64,000 nucleotides of DNA. Source: Umezawaea beigongshangensis. GTDB taxonomy: Bacteria; Actinomycetota; Actinomycetes; Mycobacteriales; Pseudonocardiaceae. The notes beneath the pieces are model-generated. The model was not told where the DNA came from. It saw only the letters and a list, made by a program, of their open reading frames with translations, and searched no databases. Each line of letters starts with the position of its first letter. The first letter of the stretch is position 1. Shown in pieces: positions 42,688 to 50,791 of the stretch. The DNA is taken from positions 186,001 through 250,000 of the forward strand of contig NZ_JAEIOJ010000004.1 of the NCBI RefSeq assembly GCF_016464305.1, read 5' to 3'. The translations under genes and the position numbers were made by a program.

Positions 42688-43335
42688 GTGATCAAGGTGA
42701 TGCTGGCCGACGACGAGGACCTCGTCCGTTCCGGCCTTCGCATGATCCTCAGCAGTGCCGGAGACATCGAGGTCGTGGCGGAGTGCGACGACGGGCACCT
42801 GGTGGCCGATCTGGCCCGCCAGCACCGCCCGCACGTCGTCCTGCTCGACATCCGCATGCGCTCCTCCGACGGACTGGTCGCGCTGCGCAGGCTGCGCGCC
42901 ATCCCCGACCCGCCGCGGATCGCCATGCTCACCACGTTCGACGTGGACTCCTACGTGAGCGAGGCGCTGCGGCTGGGCGCGAGCGGGTTCCTGCTCAAGG
43001 ACACCGAGCCCGAGCAGCTCGTCAAAGCGGTCCGCGACCTCGCGCGCGGTGGAGCCGTGCTCGACCCCGGCGTGGCGGCGCGGGTGCTCGCGGCCGTGGC
43101 CGACGGCGAGCGCGCGGCCGAGCCCGCGCGCCGGTTGCTGGCGTCGCTGTCCGAGCGGGAGCGCGAGGTGCTCGTCCTCATCGGGCAGGGCATGTCCAAC
43201 GCCGAGATCGGCAACACGCTGCACCTGTCGGAGGCGACGGTGAAGGGCTACGTGTCGTCCGTGCTCGGCAAGATCGGCGCGGTGAACCGCGTCCAGGCGG
43301 CGCTGGTGGCCTACCGGGGCGGCCTGATCGCCTGA
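42688..43335 (+). CDS. NarL-family response regulator (orphan)
   Basis: 215 residues, GTG with GGGAGG 6 nt upstream. Receiver domain (1-120) with DDED at 9-12, phospho-acceptor Asp in LLDIRM (near residue 54), Thr in MLTTFD and Lys in FLLKD; C-terminal LuxR helix-turn-helix (about 150-212; LSEREREVLVLIGQGM). All phosphorylation residues are present. No histidine kinase gene is next to it, unlike most NarL systems, so it either pairs with a distant kinase or is controlled otherwise. Target genes unknown. Confidence 0.85.
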   Translation: MIKVMLADDEDLVRSGLRMILSSAGDIEVVAECDDGHLVADLARQHRPHVVLLDIRMRSSDGLVALRRLRAIPDPPRIAMLTTFDVDSYVSEALRLGASGFLLKDTEPEQLVKAVRDLARGGAVLDPGVAARVLAAVADGERAAEPARRLLASLSEREREVLVLIGQGMSNAEIGNTLHLSEATVKGYVSSVLGKIGAVNRVQAALVAYRGGLIA

Positions 43336-43368
43336 CCGGCTCCCGGCCGCAGCGCTGAGCGCCCCGGT

Positions 43369-44859
43369 TCAGGAGCCCAGCAGGGGCGTGGTCGCCCCCG
43401 TGACCGACGGCTCCACCTCGACGCGGTTGCGGCCCTGGCGCTTGGCCCGGTAGAGGGCCATGTCCGCCGCCGCGAAGAGCTGGTCGAGCTTCGCCGGGCC
43501 CGCGGCCACGCCGATGCTCACCGTCGGGCGTCGCACCGTGCCCAGCACCATCGTCCAGTCGTGCCCGTCCACGGCCGCCCTGATGCGCTCGGCCACCGTC
43601 GGGCCCACGTCGTAGTCGCCGCCGGAGCTGCCCAGCACGATCACGAACTCGTCGCCCGCCCACCGGGCCACCAGGTCGTCCGCGCGGCACTCGCGGCGGA
43701 GCAGTTGCGCTATCTCGCGCAGCGCGGCGTCACCGGCGGCGTGCCCGGCGTCGTCGTTGACGTCCTTGAACCAGTCCACGTCGACGATCACCAGCCACGG
43801 CACCCGCCCGCGCGCCGCGGTGCTCTCCAGCAGCGCCGACGCCGACCGCTCCAGGCCCAGGCGGTTCGCCAGGCCCGTGAGCGGGTCGCGCGCGGCCGCC
43901 TCCTGGGCCGCCTCCGCGGCGCGCTGCGCCTGCACGGCCAGCCTGCGCTGCTCCAGCGCCTGCCCCAGGCCCTCCTGGAGGGTGTCCATCGCCGTCCGGC
44001 TCGCCGCGACGCTGCGCCGCAGCGCCTCCGCCTCGCCCACCGGGTCGCTCATCCTGCGGCACACGTCGGCGAGGTCCAGCGAGAAGCGCAGCAGCAGCGA
44101 CGTGTCGTTGATCAGCTCGGCCGCCGTCACCGAGCGGCTGCCCAGCGTCCTGGCCTCGAACATCCGGCCCTGCTCGCGGCGCACCACCGACAGCACCCAG
44201 TTGCCCACGGAGATGCCCCACTGGTCCTCGGCGACGACGGACAGCGCCAGGGTCTGCTCGGCCACCTCCACGGCGCGCTCCAGCTCGCCGAGACCCGCCA
44301 GCGAGCGGCTCAGCGCCCCGAGCAGCGAGCGGCGCTGCGAGTCCAGGATCGAGGGGAACGTCAGCCCCTCCTCCAGGTGCCCGCGCGCCTCGGCGAAGAT
44401 CGTCGGAGCCACGTCCGGAGGACTGTTGATGGCGCGGAAGTTCAGCACGCCGCCCAGCCGCTGGAGGCACTGCGCGAGGACGACCGGGTCCTCGCCGCGC
44501 CGGGCCACGTCCACCGACTGCCGGATGATGTCGAGCGCGGCACGCCGGTTGCCGATGCCCTCCAGCAGGTAGCCCATCGACGACATCGCCTCGGCGACGG
44601 ACGAGGTGGAGGAGCTCTGCGGGTCGAGGTCGGTCGACCCCTCCGCCGCGAGTTCCAGCGCGAGGGGTATCCGGCCGAGCCGCCACGCCGTGACGGCCCG
44701 GTAGAGCATGACCGCCGTCCGGCCGACGTGGTCCGCGTCTGGGGAGATCCTGGTGACGACCTCGTCGAACAGCGTGTTGGCCTCGGCCAGACGGCCAGCG
44801 TTCAGCAGCGCGCGGACCTCGCGGTCCGGCCACGGAATCTGTCCCGCAACCTGTTCCAC
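43369..44859 (-). CDS. TPR-GGDEF diguanylate cyclase
   Basis: 496 residues from the GTG at 44857-44859; a TTG at 44928 would add 23 residues. Residues ~10-305 are TPR-like helical repeats (LNAGRLAEANTLFDEVV, MGYLLEGIGNRRAALDII and others), a coiled-coil connector follows, and the GGDEF domain occupies ~325-480: RDPLTGLANR, DVDWFKDVND, and WAGDEFVIVL with an active-type AGDEF. An inhibitory RxxD site is not obvious. It should make cyclic-di-GMP from GTP in the cytoplasm, with the TPR part receiving a protein signal. Convergent with the NarL regulator gene. Confidence 0.85.
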   Translation of the reverse strand: MEQVAGQIPWPDREVRALLNAGRLAEANTLFDEVVTRISPDADHVGRTAVMLYRAVTAWRLGRIPLALELAAEGSTDLDPQSSSTSSVAEAMSSMGYLLEGIGNRRAALDIIRQSVDVARRGEDPVVLAQCLQRLGGVLNFRAINSPPDVAPTIFAEARGHLEEGLTFPSILDSQRRSLLGALSRSLAGLGELERAVEVAEQTLALSVVAEDQWGISVGNWVLSVVRREQGRMFEARTLGSRSVTAAELINDTSLLLRFSLDLADVCRRMSDPVGEAEALRRSVAASRTAMDTLQEGLGQALEQRRLAVQAQRAAEAAQEAAARDPLTGLANRLGLERSASALLESTAARGRVPWLVIVDVDWFKDVNDDAGHAAGDAALREIAQLLRRECRADDLVARWAGDEFVIVLGSSGGDYDVGPTVAERIRAAVDGHDWTMVLGTVRRPTVSIGVAAGPAKLDQLFAAADMALYRAKRQGRNRVEVEPSVTGATTPLLGS

Positions 44860-44932
44860 TGGCTCTCGACACTCCGTTCCGACTCGCCGGGCGAAGCGTG
44901 CGACCTCGCCGGTGCCGGTAGGCCACAACAGG

Positions 44933-45598
44933 CTACCGGGAGCGTCGCTCCCCGTACCGCTCGTGGTGCAGGACGTCGTCGAGCGGCAACCGGGTGCGCC
45001 ACCCGTGACGCTCCAGATCGGGCGTGTCCGGCAGATCGCGGACCGGTCCGACGCACAGCCACGCCACCGGGCGCAGACGGGTGGGGATGTCGAGCAGACG
45101 CCGCAGGACGTCCTCGCGGTAGAAGCTGACCCAGCCGACGCCCAGGCCCTCCGCCGTGGCCGCGAGCCACAGGTTCTGGATCGCCAGGCACACCGAGTAC
45201 AGCCCGGCGTCGGCGATGGCGTGGCGGCCGAGCACGGCCGGTGAACCGCGGTCCGGGTCGTAGGTGACGACGACGCCCAGGCTCGACTCCTGCACGCCCT
45301 CGACCTTGATCCGGGAGAACGACCGCGCCCGGTCGCCGTCCAGCTGGGCCTCGAAGACGCTCCGCTCGGCGTGCACGTGGTCGCGGAACGCGCGGCGGGT
45401 GCGCTCGTCGCGGACCAGCACGAAGTCCCACGGCTGGCTCAGACCGACGCTCGGGGCTGCGTGGGCGGCGCCGAGGACGCGGCGCAGCACGTCGTCCGGG
45501 ACCGGTTCGCCGGTGAACTCCGCCCTGGTGTCCCGGCGCCGGTGCAGCACGTCGTACAGGCCGGCGACCCGGTGGGGGAGTTCGTGCGCGGTGCTCAT
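44933..45598 (-). CDS. bluB: 5,6-dimethylbenzimidazole synthase BluB
   Basis: 221 residues, ATG at 45596-45598. Nitroreductase-like flavin fold; RRRDTRAEFTGEPVPDDVL and AAPSVGLSQPWDFVLVRD near the start are characteristic of BluB, as are the AIQNLWLAATAEGLGVGWVS region and DLERHGWRTRLPL at the end. BluB cannibalises FMNH2 with oxygen to make the lower ligand of vitamin B12. In many actinobacteria it is fused to or near cobalamin genes; here it stands alone between the GGDEF gene and a phosphatase gene. CobC/CobZ-like activity of the neighbouring phosphatase is conceivable but not shown. Confidence 0.85.
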   Translation of the reverse strand: MSTAHELPHRVAGLYDVLHRRRDTRAEFTGEPVPDDVLRRVLGAAHAAPSVGLSQPWDFVLVRDERTRRAFRDHVHAERSVFEAQLDGDRARSFSRIKVEGVQESSLGVVVTYDPDRGSPAVLGRHAIADAGLYSVCLAIQNLWLAATAEGLGVGWVSFYREDVLRRLLDIPTRLRPVAWLCVGPVRDLPDTPDLERHGWRTRLPLDDVLHHERYGERRSR

Positions 45599-45635
45599 GT
45601 CGCCCGATCGTGCCGCACGGGTGTGCGCGCGCCGC

Positions 45636-46316
45636 TCAGGGGGCTGGCCGGACGCCCCGCCGCCACGTCTGCTCCTCGCCGTCGGGTGAGGCGCGCCACT
45701 GGTCGAACGGGCGGTCCAGGGCCCAGTGGTCGCCCTGCCGGTCGAGCACCCGGTACTCGCAGGTGTCGAGGTTGGACAGCGATTCGAACAGCTCCACGCT
45801 CCACTCGAACAGGCGGCGGCACAGCAGCCGGATGGTCAGGCCGTGCGACACGACCAGCACGGTCTCCGGGTGACCGGGCTCCTGCTCCATCCGCCACTGG
45901 AGCTTCTCCAAGAACGCGGCCAGCCGGTCGTCCACGTCCGCGCCCGACTCGCCGTTGGGCAGCCGGAAGAAGAAGTGCCCGAACGCGTGCCGCTGGTGCT
46001 TGAGCACCTCCTGCTGCACCGGGTCCTGGAGGTTGCCCCAGTCCTGCTCGCGCAGTCGCGGCTCGGCCACGACGCGTTCCACCCGGTCGCCCAGGTCGAG
46101 CATCTCCAGGGTCCGGCGGGTGCGCCGGTAGGGGCTCACGTAGACCGCGACCGGCCCGTCGCCGAGCAGTTCGCGCACCGCGGGGCCCGCCGCGGCGGCC
46201 TCCCGCTCGCCCGTGGGCGTCAGCGGCAGCGCGTGGTCGGGCACGCGGCAGTAGGCGAGTTCGTCGACGTTGCCCAGGCTCTGCCCGTGGCGCAGCAGGA
46301 TGATCCGCACACCCAC
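45636..46316 (-). CDS. histidine phosphatase-family (phosphoglycerate-mutase-like) enzyme
   Basis: 226 residues, GTG start. RHGQS motif at 9-13 with catalytic His10, YVSPYRRTRRTLEML (second Arg), catalytic Glu region RLREQDWGN and second His in VVSHGLTIRLL near residue 160. Broad phosphomonoesterase family; sequence does not single out a substrate. It reads in the same direction as bluB 37 bp downstream, so an alpha-ribazole phosphatase role in cobalamin assembly is a possible but unsupported idea. Confidence 0.8.
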   Translation of the reverse strand: MGVRIILLRHGQSLGNVDELAYCRVPDHALPLTPTGEREAAAAGPAVRELLGDGPVAVYVSPYRRTRRTLEMLDLGDRVERVVAEPRLREQDWGNLQDPVQQEVLKHQRHAFGHFFFRLPNGESGADVDDRLAAFLEKLQWRMEQEPGHPETVLVVSHGLTIRLLCRRLFEWSVELFESLSNLDTCEYRVLDRQGDHWALDRPFDQWRASPDGEEQTWRRGVRPAP

Positions 46317-46372
46317 ATCGTGCAGGAGACTCGCTGTTACAGTTTTGTGCGACTCGACGTCAGGAGTGTCAC

Positions 46373-46693
46373 ATGATCAAGTACGTCGTCCTGTACCGGA
46401 AGCCCGACGACGCCGAGGCGTTCGACGAGAAGTACTTCACCAGCCACCTCCCCCTGGTCGAGAGGACGCCGGGACTCCTGCGCGCCGAGGTGGCGCGGGT
46501 CGACCGGGTGTTCGTCCCCGGCTTCTTCGGCGACACCGAGCCGCACCTGGTCGCCGAGATGTACTTCGAGTCGCGGGACGCCATGCGCACCGCCTTCGCC
46601 AGCCCCGAGTGGCACGCGGCCGGGGCGAACCTGACCGAGATCGGCGGCCTGGAGCTCGTGGCGATGTTCTCCGCGGAGGTCGTCGAGCCGTGA
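46373..46693 (+). CDS. EthD-family small protein
   Basis: 106 residues, ATG with CAGGAG 8 nt upstream and a TACAGT -10-like box at 46338. Ferredoxin-like dimeric alpha-beta barrel: IKYVVLYRKPDDAEAFDEKY, HLPLVERTPGL, PEWHAAGANL. EthD proteins are small auxiliary or enzymic proteins in oxidative degradations. Its stop overlaps the GTG of the hydroxyacyl-CoA dehydrogenase gene (GTGA), so the two function together, probably in catabolism of an acyl or aromatic compound. Confidence 0.85.
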   Translation: MIKYVVLYRKPDDAEAFDEKYFTSHLPLVERTPGLLRAEVARVDRVFVPGFFGDTEPHLVAEMYFESRDAMRTAFASPEWHAAGANLTEIGGLELVAMFSAEVVEP

Positions 46694-47532
46694 GCGCGCC
46701 CGACAGCGCCGCCGTCGTGGGCGGCGGGACGATGGGGGCGGGCATCGCGCACGTCCTGCTGGCCGGCGGCAGCCGGGTCGTGCTGGCCGAGACCTCGGCC
46801 GAACGGGCCGCGGCGGCCCGCGCCGCCGTGACCGCGTCGCTGCGCAGGGCGGCCGACCGGGGCAGGCTCGACTCCTCCCCGGACGACCTGCTCGCCCGGC
46901 TGGACGTGGTCGAGGACCTCGGCGCGCTCCCGGCGGACGCGCACCTCGTCGTGGAGGCCGTGCCCGAGGACCTCGCGCTGAAGCGGCGCGTGCTGGCCGA
47001 GGCCGCGCGCGCCTGCCCGGACGCGGTGCTGGCGTCCAACACCTCGTCGCTGTCCATCGGCGCGCTCGCCTCCGGGCTGCCGGGCGAGCGCGTGCTCGGC
47101 GTGCACTTCTTCAACCCCGTGCCGGTGCAGGCGCTCGTGGAGCTGGTCCACCACGCCGGGGTGTCGGCCGAGGTCGTGGCCCGCGTGCGCGGCTGGGCCG
47201 AGGCGCTGGGCAAGACCGTGATCGAGGTCCGCGACTCGCCCGGCTTCGCCACCTCCCGGCTCGGCGTCGCCGTCGGGATGGAGGCGATCCGGATGCTGGA
47301 GGAGGGCGTGGCCTCGGCCGAGGACGTCGACACGGGCATGGCGCTGGGCTACGGCTGGCCGATGGGGCCGCTGCGGCTGACCGACCTCGTGGGCCTGGAC
47401 GTGCGGCTGGCCATCGCCGAGCACCTCACCGCCGAGCTGGGGCCGCGCTTCACCCCGCCGGCGCTGCTGCGCGAGAAGGTCGCCCGCGGCGAGCTGGGCA
47501 AGAAGACCGGCCGGGGCTTCTTCACCTGGTGA
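46690..47532 (+). CDS. 3-hydroxyacyl-CoA (3-hydroxybutyryl-CoA) dehydrogenase
   Basis: 280 residues. NAD-binding motif VVGGGTMGAGIAHVLL at 8-23, LASNTSSLSI, catalytic VHFFNPVPVQALVELVH with the family His, and the C-terminal half with DVDTGMALGYGWPMGPL and KTGRGFFTW end. Reaction: 3-hydroxyacyl-CoA plus NAD to 3-oxoacyl-CoA. Length is that of the single-function enzyme. Second gene of the EthD operon; may serve fatty-acid, butyrate or phenylacetate-type breakdown. Confidence 0.9.
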   Translation: MSAPDSAAVVGGGTMGAGIAHVLLAGGSRVVLAETSAERAAAARAAVTASLRRAADRGRLDSSPDDLLARLDVVEDLGALPADAHLVVEAVPEDLALKRRVLAEAARACPDAVLASNTSSLSIGALASGLPGERVLGVHFFNPVPVQALVELVHHAGVSAEVVARVRGWAEALGKTVIEVRDSPGFATSRLGVAVGMEAIRMLEEGVASAEDVDTGMALGYGWPMGPLRLTDLVGLDVRLAIAEHLTAELGPRFTPPALLREKVARGELGKKTGRGFFTW

Positions 47533-47559
47533 GCCGGGTCCGCGGAGGCCGGAGAGCTC

Positions 47560-47718
47560 GTGGAGGGCGACCGCGACGACGTCGTGCGCACGAGGACGCT
47601 CGCCTGCGGCCCCCGCTGTCCGCGCCGCACCGGGCTGGAGGGCGACCCGGTGGACGCCGCGCCCCCGGCCCTGCTGGCGGGCGCGACCGGCACACCCCGG
47701 ACGGCCGGCCTCCGCTGA
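47560..47718 (+). CDS. possible small Cys-containing protein
   Basis: 52 codons from a GTG with GGAGAG 5 nt upstream; nearly all codons end in G or C. The product has CGPRC near residue 16 but no recognised family. It lies 28 bp after the dehydrogenase gene. Several overlapping frames exist here, so it may be chance. Confidence 0.3.
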   Translation: MEGDRDDVVRTRTLACGPRCPRRTGLEGDPVDAAPPALLAGATGTPRTAGLR

Positions 47719-47758
47719 ACCGGGCCCCGCCCTCCGCCGGCACGTAGGGTGCCCTTCC

Positions 47759-48370
47759 GTGCTGCTCGTCGTCCTGGAACTGGTCGGGATCGCCGTCTTC
47801 GCCGCGTCCGGCGCGGTCGCCGCGGTCCGGGCCGGTCTCGACGTGTTCGGCGTGATCGTGCTGGCCCTGACGACCGCGCTGGGCGGGGGAGTCCTGCGGG
47901 ACCTGCTGCTCGGCGTCACCCCGCCCAGCGCGCTCGTGCACTGGCCCTACCTGCTGGTTCCCGCCGTGACCGGGCTCGTCGTGTTCCGCCACCACCCGCG
48001 GGTCGCCCGCCTGCGCCGCGCCGTGCTGCTGCTCGACGCCGTGGGCCTGGGCCTGTTCGTCACCGCGGGCACGTCGACCGCCCTGGCCCTGGGCACGCCC
48101 CCGTACACGGCTTGCCTGATCGGGATGACCAGCGGCATCGGCGGCGGCGCGGTGCGCGACGTGCTGCTGCGGGAGATCCCGCTCGTGCTGCGCCGGGAGA
48201 TCTACGCGGTCGCCGCGCTGGCCGGTGGCGTCGTCGTGACCTCGGGCCACGTGCTGGGCCTGCCGCCGGGACCGGTGGCGCTGATCGCCACCGCGCTCGT
48301 GGTCGCCGTGCGGGTGCTCGCCCTGTGGCGGAAGTGGAACGCCCCCGTGGCCAGGGGATTTGACGCCTGA
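47759..48370 (+). CDS. TRIC/YadS-family trimeric cation channel
   Basis: 203 residues, GTG start 8 nt after a TAGGGT -10-like box, so probably leaderless. Seven membrane segments in two similar halves; each half carries the family glycine motif [11 protein letters not shown] and [14 protein letters not shown]. Prokaryotic TRIC proteins are trimeric potassium-permeable channels. No operon partner; mprA starts 62 bp after its stop with its own operator. Confidence 0.9.
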   Translation: MLLVVLELVGIAVFAASGAVAAVRAGLDVFGVIVLALTTALGGGVLRDLLLGVTPPSALVHWPYLLVPAVTGLVVFRHHPRVARLRRAVLLLDAVGLGLFVTAGTSTALALGTPPYTACLIGMTSGIGGGAVRDVLLREIPLVLRREIYAVAALAGGVVVTSGHVLGLPPGPVALIATALVVAVRVLALWRKWNAPVARGFDA

Positions 48371-48393
48371 TTCACACGCGGCGCTGCGGTGCT

Positions 48394-48411
48394 TCTCAGG
48401 CACCTCTCAGG
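48394..48411 (+). promoter_or_regulatory. MprA-box-like tandem repeat upstream of mprA
   Basis: TCTCAGG occurs at 48394-48400 and 48405-48411, an 11-bp direct repeat. A -10-like AAGACT lies at 48421-48426 and the mprA ATG is at 48433, so the repeats cover the -35 region. MprA is known to bind tandem direct repeats and to activate its own gene in mycobacteria. Confidence 0.65.
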
Positions 48412-48432
48412 ACCGCGGGCAAGACTGGCGCC

Positions 48433-49128
48433 ATGCGCATCCTCGTTGTCGACGACGACCGGGCCGTGCGGGAGTCGCTGCGGCGGTCCCTGCAGTTCAA
48501 CGGCTACCAGGTCGAACTGGCCGGTGACGGCCAGCAGGCTCTCGAAGCGGTGCTGGCGCAGCGGCCCGACGCGATGGTCCTCGACGTCATGATGCCGCGC
48601 CTGGACGGCCTGGAGGTCTGCCGCAGGCTGCGCAGCACCGGCGACGACCTGCCGATCCTCGTGCTCACGGCGCGCGACGCCGTGTCCGACCGGGTGTCCG
48701 GGCTGGACGCCGGGGCCGACGACTACCTGCCCAAGCCGTTCGCGCTGGAGGAGCTGCTGGCCCGGCTGCGCGCCCTGCTGCGGCGGGCCGCGAACGAGGC
48801 CGACGGCGGCGAGCCGGTGCGCGCGGCCCTGCGGTTCGCCGACCTGGAGCTCGATCCCGGCACGCGCGACGTGCGGCGCGGCGAGCGGCCCATCAGCCTC
48901 ACCCGCACGGAGTTCGCGCTGCTGGAGCTGTTCCTGTCGCACCCGAAGCAGGTGCTCACCCGCGGTCGCATCCTGGAGGACGTGTGGGGCTACGACTTTC
49001 CGACCTCGGGCAACGCCCTGGAGGTCTACGTGGGCTACCTGAGGAGGAAGACCGAGGCCGAGGGGGAGCCGAGGCTGCTGCACACGGTCCGCGGGGTCGG
49101 CTACGTGCTGCGGGAGACGCCTCCGTGA
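48433..49128 (+). CDS. mprA: MprA-type response regulator
   Basis: 231 residues, ATG. OmpR family: receiver with DDDR acidic cluster, phospho-acceptor Asp51 in [13 protein letters not shown], and a C-terminal winged helix (about 135-231) with [20 protein letters not shown] and [20 protein letters not shown]. The sequence closely follows mycobacterial MprA throughout, including its [17 protein letters not shown] end. MprAB responds to envelope and surface stress and controls pepD. Stop overlaps mprB start by 4 bp. Confidence 0.95.
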   Translation: MRILVVDDDRAVRESLRRSLQFNGYQVELAGDGQQALEAVLAQRPDAMVLDVMMPRLDGLEVCRRLRSTGDDLPILVLTARDAVSDRVSGLDAGADDYLPKPFALEELLARLRALLRRAANEADGGEPVRAALRFADLELDPGTRDVRRGERPISLTRTEFALLELFLSHPKQVLTRGRILEDVWGYDFPTSGNALEVYVGYLRRKTEAEGEPRLLHTVRGVGYVLRETPP

Positions 49129-50507
49129 TCGGTGCCGGGGTCGTCAACGGGCGGCTGAAGCAGGTCTCGCTGCACCGCAGGGTCACGCTCCTCGCGGCGC
49201 TCTGCGTGGCCGGCGCGGTGGCCTTCGTGTCCCTGGGCGCCTACCTCATCGTGCGGCAGAACCTCTACGAGCAGCTGGACGAGAACCTGCGCCAGCGCGC
49301 GGCGGCGGCCGTGGACTCGCCGACGATCAGCGACCAGCTCAGCGAGATCCCGGTGGGTCTGCTCGCGGCGAGCGACGTGCGGATCGGCGTGCTCGACGCC
49401 GACGGCCTGCGCATCCCGTACGGCGGCACCCCGCCGTCGATCAACTCGGAGGACCTGGACGTCGCCGACGGCCGCAGCCCCGAGCACCTGTGGACCGACG
49501 GCAGGACCGGCTTCCGCACGATCTCCGTCCCCTACGGCGAGGGCAGGGCGATCGTCGTCGCCCAGTCCATGCAGCCGATCCGCAACACCCTGGCCACCCT
49601 CAACGTGGTGCTGTTCGTCATCGGCGGGGTGGGCGTGCTGTTCGCGGCGCTCGCGGGCACGGCGGTGGCCCGCACGGGCCTGCGGCCGGTGCAGCGGTTG
49701 ACCGAGGCCAGCGAGCGGGTGGCGCACAGCGGCGACCTGCGGCCCATCCCGATCTCCGGCGACGACGAGCTGTCGCGGCTCACGCAGAGCTTCAACGCGA
49801 TGCTCGGCGCCGTCGCCGAGTCGCAGGAGCGGCAGCGCAGGCTCGTCGCCGACGCGGGCCACGAGCTGCGCACGCCGCTGACGTCGATGAGGACGAACCT
49901 GGAGCTGCTGCTCGCCTCCGAGCGGCCGGACACGCCGACGCTGTCCGAGCAGGACCGCACCGAGATCCACGCCGACGTGCGGGCGCAGCTGGACGAGCTG
50001 ACCCAGCTCATCGGCGACCTGGTGGAGCTGGCCCGCGAGGACGCGCCGCAGGCCGTGCACGAGCCGGTGGACGTGGTGGAGGTCGTGGAGCGCGCCCTGG
50101 ACCGGGCACGCCGCCGCGCGGTGACCGACGTGCAGTTCGACGTGCGGCTCCAGCCGTGGTCGCTGCTCGGCGACTCCAGCTCGCTGGAGCGCGCGGTGCT
50201 CAACCTGCTGGACAACGCGGTGAAGTTCAGTCCGGGCGGCGGAGTGGTGCGGCTGGAGCTGCGGCAGCTCGGCGACGGCAGCGCCGTCGTGGAGGTCGCC
50301 GACTCCGGGCCGGGCATCGCCGACGCCGACCTGCCGTACGTGTTCGAGCGCTTCTACCGCTCGTCGGAGGCGCGCACGCTGCCTGGCTCCGGCCTGGGGC
50401 TGGCGATCGTCAAGCAGGCCGCCGAGCGGCACGGCGGCAGCGTGTGGGCCGGCCGGGCACCCGAGGGCGGCGCCCTGTTCCTCCTGCGTCTGCCCGGACG
50501 TCCCTGA
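49125..50507 (+). CDS. mprB: MprB-type sensor histidine kinase
   Basis: 460 residues, GTG overlapping the mprA stop. Membrane helices at about 22-44 and 158-180 enclose an extracytoplasmic sensor of ~110 residues; HAMP follows (about 180-235), dimerisation domain with phospho-acceptor His246 in [16 protein letters not shown], and ATPase domain with N-box [26 protein letters not shown] and [10 protein letters not shown]. In mycobacteria its extracytoplasmic part senses misfolded exported protein, partly with DnaK and PepD. A GAGGGGG/CCCCCTC hairpin overlaps its stop codon. Confidence 0.95.
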   Translation: MIGAGVVNGRLKQVSLHRRVTLLAALCVAGAVAFVSLGAYLIVRQNLYEQLDENLRQRAAAAVDSPTISDQLSEIPVGLLAASDVRIGVLDADGLRIPYGGTPPSINSEDLDVADGRSPEHLWTDGRTGFRTISVPYGEGRAIVVAQSMQPIRNTLATLNVVLFVIGGVGVLFAALAGTAVARTGLRPVQRLTEASERVAHSGDLRPIPISGDDELSRLTQSFNAMLGAVAESQERQRRLVADAGHELRTPLTSMRTNLELLLASERPDTPTLSEQDRTEIHADVRAQLDELTQLIGDLVELAREDAPQAVHEPVDVVEVVERALDRARRRAVTDVQFDVRLQPWSLLGDSSSLERAVLNLLDNAVKFSPGGGVVRLELRQLGDGSAVVEVADSGPGIADADLPYVFERFYRSSEARTLPGSGLGLAIVKQAAERHGGSVWAGRAPEGGALFLLRLPGRP

Positions 50508-50791
50508 GGGGGCCGCTCACCCCCTCGCCGTCTCCGGCGTTCTCCGGTGCGTCGTTGCCCCCACGGATGACACTCGAACGAACTAACTCCAACAAAATTG
50601 CGCACAATGTGGTTCAGGACACAGTACTGGTCGGGGGCCGTCGGCCGGGTGCGGTCTCCGCAGGTCACAGCCGTGCAGCGACAGCGGTCACCTCGCGCGA
50701 CCGGAACGGCCGATCGGAGTCGATCGCGCCCGACCCGCTGCGCGTGTTCGACTGTGTTGACTCATCCGGGGCCGTGATTCACGCTTGCCGC

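Noticed and set aside
42688-43335. Two-component pair with a nearby kinase
   Set aside because: No histidine kinase flanks the gene; the only kinase in the window is MprB with its own regulator.
43369-45598. Cobalamin biosynthesis cluster around bluB
   Set aside because: Only bluB is recognisable; the phosphatase family is too broad and no other cob gene is present.
50576-50617. AT-rich patch before the beta-galactosidase as a DeoR or LacI operator
   Set aside because: ATTG...CAAT arms are short and the dyad is imperfect; too weak to annotate as an operator.
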